A stretch of 64,000 nt of DNA from Symbiodinium natans (taxonomy: Eukaryota; Sar; Dinophyceae; Suessiales; Symbiodiniaceae): assembly GCA_905221605.1 (NCBI GenBank), contig CAJNDS010000313.1, forward strand, positions 210,978 through 274,977, written 5' to 3'. Positions 58,801-64,000 of this stretch are shown one piece after another. How positions within the stretch are numbered: the first letter of the stretch is position 1; each line of letters opens with the position of its first letter. The notes beneath the pieces were generated by a model. That model had not been told where the DNA came from. It saw only the letters and a list, made by a program, of their open reading frames with translations, and made no database searches. The translations under genes were made by a program, and so were the position numbers.

Positions 58801-61800
58801 ATGTTGCATGTCTGGCGCGCCTCTGGGGAGGAGGTGGCCGCCAGACCGAAGGGCGAGCTCAGCAATGTGCGGGCGGTGAAGCTATGGCTGCAGAAGCTGA
58901 CGGGATATTCACGATTCCGGCAGCGACTCCTGGCTGATGTGGGCTGCCCGGAGGACGAGGCCGAGTTGGAGGCGTTTTCAGGTGGGAAGCTCCGGCAAAA
59001 CACCTCACCCAAACAACGCTCAAACAGCACCCCAAACAACACCCAAACAGCACCCCAAACAGCACCCAAACATCACCGCAACCGGCGCCTCCAGATTTCC
59101 AGCTCGTGCTGCTGCCCTTCGCCGCGACGACGAAGCAGGAGGCCGCAGAGCTTGCCAGCGCTGCCTCACAGGGCTTGGTGGCGGAGGCAACCCCATCAAA
59201 ACCCTAAAGGCGCCCCATACACCCCTAAGACACGTAGCCTTGTGGGTGGTTCTAAGCTTCTTCTTCTCAATTCTTATTCTTATTCTTATTCTTGTTCTTG
59301 TTCTTGTTCTTATTCTTATTCTTATTCTTATTCTTATTCATAGGATAATAGTTAAATACATAAACATATATATTTTTCTGTTCATATATTTATTTATTAT
59401 TGATGTGTATTGTTTTTGTTTGGGGGGGGGGTGTTTCATCTGCAAGGGATTGCATGAGCTGCGAATCATAAATAGCTGGCCGGAGCCTGCTGTTATAGGG
59501 TTCTTGTGGGGGAGGGGGGGGGTTCAAGGGGGGTATGTGTTTAGGGTTTAGGGTTGAGGGTTCAGGGTTCTTAAGGGGGTTTTGTCACCGAAGGTTCCCC
59601 ATCACTCCCCAAGGGCTCCCTAAGCTTCCCTAAGCTTCCCTACCCGCATGAGCCCCTTGCTGAAGAACCCTAGAATACTTGAGCAACCCGGAACCCACAA
59701 CCCTCAACTCTACACCTTGCTGTCTTCCTCCTTCTGCTTCTGTGGGCATCAGGGTTTCAGGGTTTGCACCTTCAGCCCAAACAACGAATTGGGCAAGTGC
59801 AACTTATGAAGCAAGGACTGCTGGCCTACATGGGGGTTTGCTCTTGATTCGGCGTAACTGAGAGCAAAGTTACCACCAGTACCTCCAGCCTCCCAACCCA
59901 CGGAATCCTTACTGCTTGGTTATAGCCTTCTTTCTAGCCCTACTCGTAACCATGAACCTTCAAGCAAGTAAACCCTAAACCCTAAACCCTAAACCCTAAA
60001 CCCTAAACCCTAAACCCCAAACCCTAAACCCTAAACCCTTGCAAGCACCCTTGTAGCCTTCAAGCACAGGTCGAGGCCGCACTGTCTCGACCGCTGGACC
60101 CCAACCTGGATCAAGCCCGGCGCCTCACACCGCTCGCGGAGGCGGCCGCGGGCGGCCACGATGCTTTGCTGTTGGCGAGCATAGGGAATGAGGGCATGAG
60201 GGTACCCTATAAAGGGGGATATAGGTGCCCTATTATATTCCCTTAAAGGGTATATATCTATATAGGGGGATATAGGATAGGTACCCTACTATGATCCCTC
60301 AAAGGGTATCTATAGGGGGATGTAGGGATACCTCATTCCCTCATTCCCTAGGATGAGATCGTGTGCCTGCTGCTGGAGGCTGCGGCCGACAAGGACAAGG
60401 CCCGACCCGCATAGAGTAGGGGCCTTAGTAGTTAGGCTTTGGGTTTTGGGTTTAGGGTTTAGAGTTTAGGGTTTAGGGTTTAGGGCTTTGGGGGGTAATT
60501 ATAGTATCAGAATAAAGGGCCCCAAGGGAATACTGCTGGTAATAGTAGTTATTCCGACCCGCTGCACATGCCATGCTCGTGTGCTTTTGGATGCTTCACC
60601 GTTCCGTCTTGGTGTCGATGCTATCGAGGGCGCGCTTCATGAACCCTTCATCTCTTCTTAAGGTCATTATGGGGCATCAGCAAGGTCGGTTTGTGGTCTT
60701 GGGAAGGGTCCAGGGCCGAACAGCCATAGTTTGGTGGCTTGTGCAGTGAGGGTGGGGTGGCTATTGTCATTGATGTGTGCCACACACCCTACTTGGAGGT
60801 TCATGGGTCCCTAGAAGTAGGATTTCAAGTAGGGCATGTATGGTCTTAGGTTACTTCTACCCTACTTACAAGTACCCATGAACCTTCAAGTATGCTGCCA
60901 CCCCCCCCCCCCCCCCCCAGCGCACCAGATGTTCATGGCAAATTCTCTGCCGCCGAGAAGGTTTAGACGCTCTAACCCACCCCCAAAAAACCCAAAACAT
61001 GAGATCTTGCTAGACAACCGAAGCCGAAAAACCCAAACCCCCAACCCCAAGCTCCAAGCCCCAAAGCCCAAAGCCCCAAAGCCCTCTTTTTGTTTTGGTG
61101 GGAGGTGAGTGGTCCCAAAGGCTGCACAGCTCTTGCTCTTGCGTGCGAGTCCGGGCATGCACAGACGGTGCGCCTGCTGCTGGAGGCCAGGGCGGACAAG
61201 AACAAGGTTCCTTAGAAGGATACTTGGAAATAAGTTTTTTAGGGTTTAGGGTTTAGGGTTTAGGGCTTAGGGTTCCTAAGAAGCGGCTAACATGATCATT
61301 TTTTGAGGGCTCCAAATTCAGTCTAGGTTCGGCGGCTGCGTGGCTTCACACCACTGGCCTTGGCTTCACAGAAGCTTATTTACCCTTAAACCCTAAACCC
61401 TAAACCCTAAACCCTAAACCCTAAACCCTAAACCCTAAACCCTAAACCCTAAACCCTAAACCTTGAACACCCAGAGGGGTCGTTTTGTAGGTGACCGAAG
61501 AACCCTCGAAGGCGATGAGCCGTAGCCTGACAAGCAAGGGAAGGCGTCCAAGAAGCGACCCTAAACCCTAAACCCTAAACCCTAAACCCTAAACCCTAAA
61601 CCCTAAACCCTAAACCCTAAACCCTAAACCCTAAACCCTAAACCCTAAACCCTAAACCCTAAACCCTAAACCCTAAACCTAACCCTAAACCCTAAACCCT
61701 AAACCCTAAACCCTAAACCCTAAACCCTAAACCCTAAACCCTAAACCCTAAACCCTAAACCCTAAACCCTAAACCCTAAGCCCTAAACCCTAAACCCTGA

Positions 61801-63909
61801 ACCCTAAGCCCTAAACCCTAAAACTTAAACCCTAAACCCTAAACCCTAAGCCCTAAACCCTAAACCCTAAACCCTAAACCCTAAGCCCTAAGCCCTAAGC
61901 CCTAAGCCCTAACCCTAAACCCTAAGCCCTAAACCCTAAGCCCTAACCCTAAGCCCTAAACCCTAAACCCTAAAACCCCAAAAGCTAAGGAACGGACACC
62001 TGGAGGTCCTGCATCTGCTTCTGAACGCTAACGGCGTCGTCGACGTGGACACGCCTCTGTGCCGTGCATCAGAATTTAGGATCCCTCCGTGGCCGTGCAA
62101 GGTCGAGCTTGTTTTTGGGGTGGCGTGTGTATGTGGCCTAACCCTAATGCCTACACCCTAAACCCTAAACCCTAAACCCTAAACCCTAAACCCTAAACCC
62201 TAAACCCTAAACCCTAAACCCTAAAGGTTGGGGACGGAAGTTGAGGTGCGTGGCTGCTGCCGGAGGCCATGCGTCGGTCGTGCGCCTGCTGCTGGAGTCC
62301 AGGGCCAACAAAGATGCGGTGGATCAGCGGCTAGGACCCAGAGCCCCTTTGAGGGTTTAGGGTTTAGGGTTTAGGGTTTACGGTTTAGGGTTTAGGGCTT
62401 AGGGTTTAGGGTCGGCCCTCATTTCCCCGTTTGCTTAGGCTCCCTGATGTGCTCATGTACACCCCAAGAAAGCCCTAAACCCTAAACCCTAAACCCTAAA
62501 TCCGAAACCCTAAACCTTCTGGAACCCAAGAACATCTTCGATTCCTGGGTTGTTCACCCTAAACCCAAAACCCTAAACCCTAAACCCTAAACCCTAAACC
62601 CTAAACCCCAAACCCCAAACCCTAAAGGGTTTAAGGCGGGACTCACACCGACCCCTCGGTGTGGCGTCCGGCATGGGCCATGCGGCCGTGGTGCAAGCGC
62701 TGCTTGAGGCTCGCGCCGACCATGAAGCGCTGGATGTGCCCTGATAGGGTTTAGGGTTTAGGGTTTAGGGTTTAGGGTTTAGGGTTTAGGGTTTAGGGTT
62801 TAGGGTTTAGGGTTTAGGGTTTAGGGTTTAGGGTTTAGGGACCACATGGGGGTTTCCGAATTTAGGGGTGCCTTCTTAAAACCCTGTGACAAGGGAATAT
62901 CCTACTATTTTGGGGTTGACTTTGGGGGTCCCTTATTGTCGTAAACCCTACATGAGCCCTGAAAGGATTTAGGGTTAAGAAGGATGATCGTAGCATCCCT
63001 AATATGGGCTTCGGCTTCGCAGACCCTAAGAACGATCTCTCGTAGTATAGGTTTATGTAGCCCGAGTCTTAGGGGTTCCTGTGGTCCCTATCCCCTAAAC
63101 CCTAAACCCTAAACCCCAAACCCTAAACCCTAAACCCTAAACCCTAAACCCTAAACCCTAAACCTTGGTCTCCAAGGTAGGCTTTGGCGACACGCCTCTG
63201 GGCGTGGCTTCGAGACTGGGCCGGGTTGAGGTGATGAGGCTGCTCCTGGAGTCAGGTGCCTAGGGGAGTAGGGCTCTTTTTTCCTTTTTTTAGGGGTTGG
63301 GGTTCCCTTATATAATCCCCTTAAAAGTGAAAGGGATGTCCCTTTTATTCCTAGGTTACTCCCGGGTCTAGGTGCCATGATCGATGCGCGGCAGAACGCC
63401 TGGGCTGAGTCGCCTCTCGGTCTGGCAGCTGCGGGCTGTCATGTGAACGCCGTTCGGCTCCTCTTAGAGGCCCGCGCCAGCACGAACATCCAGGCGGACT
63501 CCTCCGGCCGGAAGCAGACGCCCATCGTCAAGGCCTGCGCCGCTGGGAACCTGCTGATCGTGCGCTTGCTGCTCGAGGCTCGTGCCAACTTGGCTACGGC
63601 CGAGCGCGCCAGGCCTACGCCCCTGGCCTGTGCGCACAAGAGGGGCGACAAGGTCATGATGAAGCTCCTGCTGCCGGGACTTTATTGGAAGGAATTTCCC
63701 CGAGCCCTAAACCCCCTAAGCCCCTAAACCCCTAAACCCTAAACCCGAAACCCGAAACCCTAAACCCTAAACCCTGAACCCTAAACCCTAGATCCTAAAC
63801 CCTAAATCCTATCTTTCTGGTCGGATTGCTGGGTTTGGGGGCTGGGGCGGACAGAAGGTTGGACGCCGGGGCCGTGGACAACCGCGCCTACCTTGACACT
63901 GTTTTCTGA
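58801..63909 (+). CDS. Multi-exon ankyrin-repeat protein with ubiquitin-like N-terminus
   Basis: Exons with consistent phase: 58801-58981, 59095-59186, 60070-60159, 60352-60399, 61105-61206, 61327-61370, 61990-62058, 62246-62315, 62636-62735, 63177-63255, 63372-about 63673; a possible last exon 63838-63909 ends in TGA but its acceptor is unclear. The N-terminus MLHVWRASGEEVAA...FQLVLLPFA resembles the small ubiquitin-like lead domain common in dinoflagellate ankyrin proteins. About eight ankyrin repeats follow (LTPLAEAAAGGHDEIVCLLL; FTPLALASQNGHLEVLHLLL; TPLCVAAAGGHASVVRLLLE). These mediate protein binding; the partner is unknown. Donors are GT, GC and GA; acceptors are AG, mostly before G. 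Exon 9 has 4 extra nt at 62651-62654 that shift the frame. Introns are telomere-like repeats or foldback elements. Confidence 0.82.
60160..60351 (+). mobile_element. Foldback element serving as intron 3 of the ankyrin gene
   Basis: Inverted ends AGGGAATGAGGGCATGAGG (60183-60201) and CCTCATTCCCTCATTCCCT (60331-60349) match at 18 of 19 positions. The interior has repeated GGGGGATATAGG-type palindromes. Splicing GATG...CCTAG joins GGCCAC to GATGAG, restoring GGHDEIV, and leaves GATG at both junctions. This needs a GA donor, a type reported in dinoflagellates. Confidence 0.68.
60790..60892. mobile_element. Foldback element inside intron 4
   Basis: This 103-bp element has 19-bp inverted ends TACTTGGAGGTTCATGGGT and ACCCATGAACCTTCAAGTA (18 of 19 pair). 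It is related to 57560-57665. It lies within a longer intron (60400-61104) that also holds TTTAGGG units and a poly-C run at 60898-60919. Confidence 0.7.
61371..61989 (+). repeat. Intron 6 of the ankyrin gene, almost entirely CCCTAAA repeats
   Basis: The 619-nt intron (GA donor, AAG acceptor) consists of CCCTAAA arrays at 61388-61460 and 61557-61980 with CCCTAAG variants and one short unique segment. The exons on both sides (ending TPLALASQ and starting NGHLEV) join in frame, so a telomere-type array is being carried as an intron. Confidence 0.75.
62736..63176 (+). repeat. Intron 9 of the ankyrin gene, telomere-like repeats in both orientations
   Basis: It begins GTGCCCTGA, has about 14 TTTAGGG units (62749-62840), a unique middle, then CCCTAAA units (63090-63165), and ends CCAAG. 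The opposite-oriented arrays could fold back on each other. Confidence 0.72.
63256..63371 (+). mobile_element. Introner-like element forming intron 10, copy 2
   Basis: This 116-nt GT-AG intron lies between ESG and AMIDARQ codons. AGGTGCC occurs at both borders (63254-63260 and 63370-63376), so removal of GTGCC...TCTAG restores one copy and the ankyrin frame exactly. The element has inverted ends around GGGAGTAGGG / CCTAGGTTACTCCCGGG and shares a 20-nt identical right end with 49284-49387. Confidence 0.82.
63372..63673 (+). CDS. Largest ankyrin exon (three repeats)
   Basis: This exon encodes AWAESPLGLAAAGCHVNAVR, KQTPIVKACAAGNLLIVRLL and PTPLACAHKRGDKVMMKLLL, three consecutive ankyrin helix pairs. 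It joins exon 10 in phase 1 after removal of the introner. The end is set where ankyrin-like sequence stops; the donor is uncertain, and CCCTAAA repeats follow at once. Confidence 0.75.
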
Positions 63910-64000
63910 GAAAGGGCCTGGCTGGGGACTAGGATTCAGGGCTAAAGTTTAGGGTTTAGGCTTTAGGGTTACACATTGGGATGTTCCCCCTATACTAACA
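63910..64000. other. Right edge, non-coding
   Basis: A few TTTAGGG-like units, then GGGATGTTCCCCCTATACTAACA, which resembles 48767-48796 (GGGGATGTTTCCCCTGATGCTAACA). This suggests another dispersed repeat cut off by the window edge. Confidence 0.5.

Noticed and set aside
49895-63170. A chromosome end (true telomere)
   Set aside because: Arrays switch orientation and have genes and unique DNA on both sides.

Overview
The window is nuclear DNA of a dinoflagellate, probably of the Symbiodiniaceae/Suessiales type. The reasons are: long arrays of the TTTAGGG telomere-type heptamer; introns that join as AG|G and use GT, GC and GA donors; an ankyrin-repeat gene cut into many short exons; and retrotransposons with CCCH-finger Gag proteins. 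Nothing looks bacterial: there are no operons, no Shine-Dalgarno sites and no tRNA or rRNA genes.

Layout. 1-4.5 kb: exons of an unidentified minus-strand gene that runs off the left edge. 6.1-17.1 kb: a long ACT trinucleotide microsatellite split by a 9.6-kb DIRS-type (tyrosine-recombinase) retrotransposon, 6650-16251, minus strand, with split direct repeats. 17-24 kb: non-coding DNA, including a degenerate telomere-like block at 20.3-23.1 kb. 24263-32604: a Ty1/copia element with identical 134-bp LTRs and target duplication AGATA. 32.6-37.7 kb: non-coding, locally duplicated DNA. 37771-48092: a second, 10.3-kb copia element with 169-bp LTRs and target duplication TTTAG, inserted in telomere-like repeats. 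48-64 kb: interstitial telomere-like repeats in both orientations, with gene pieces between them: a gamma-glutamylcyclotransferase-like gene (52.3-53.2 kb), several exon-like islands, and a multi-exon ankyrin gene (58.8-63.9 kb).

Two results stand out. (1) The DIRS-type element and the second copia element carry the same accessory domain, a putative 2-oxoglutarate/Fe(II) dioxygenase. Spacing is nearly identical in both: HxD...N, a Trp 25 residues after the first His, a second His 59-60 residues after it, and Arg 9 further on. The LHAT(T)P box resembles TET/JBP DNA-base hydroxylases. In the DIRS element it is fused to a C5-methyltransferase-like domain and to RT/RNase H. Dinoflagellate DNA is rich in 5-hydroxymethyluracil, so retroelements carrying base-modification enzymes may be a system worth studying. 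(2) The ankyrin gene can be assembled by eye from eleven exons with matching phase. Many of its introns are telomere-like repeats or small foldback elements flanked by 3-7-nt duplications, which is what introner insertion would leave.

Several reading frames shift by 1-4 nt (DIRS gag, copia-2, cyclotransferase gene, ankyrin exon 9). Sequencing error, decay and recoding cannot be told apart from this sequence alone.
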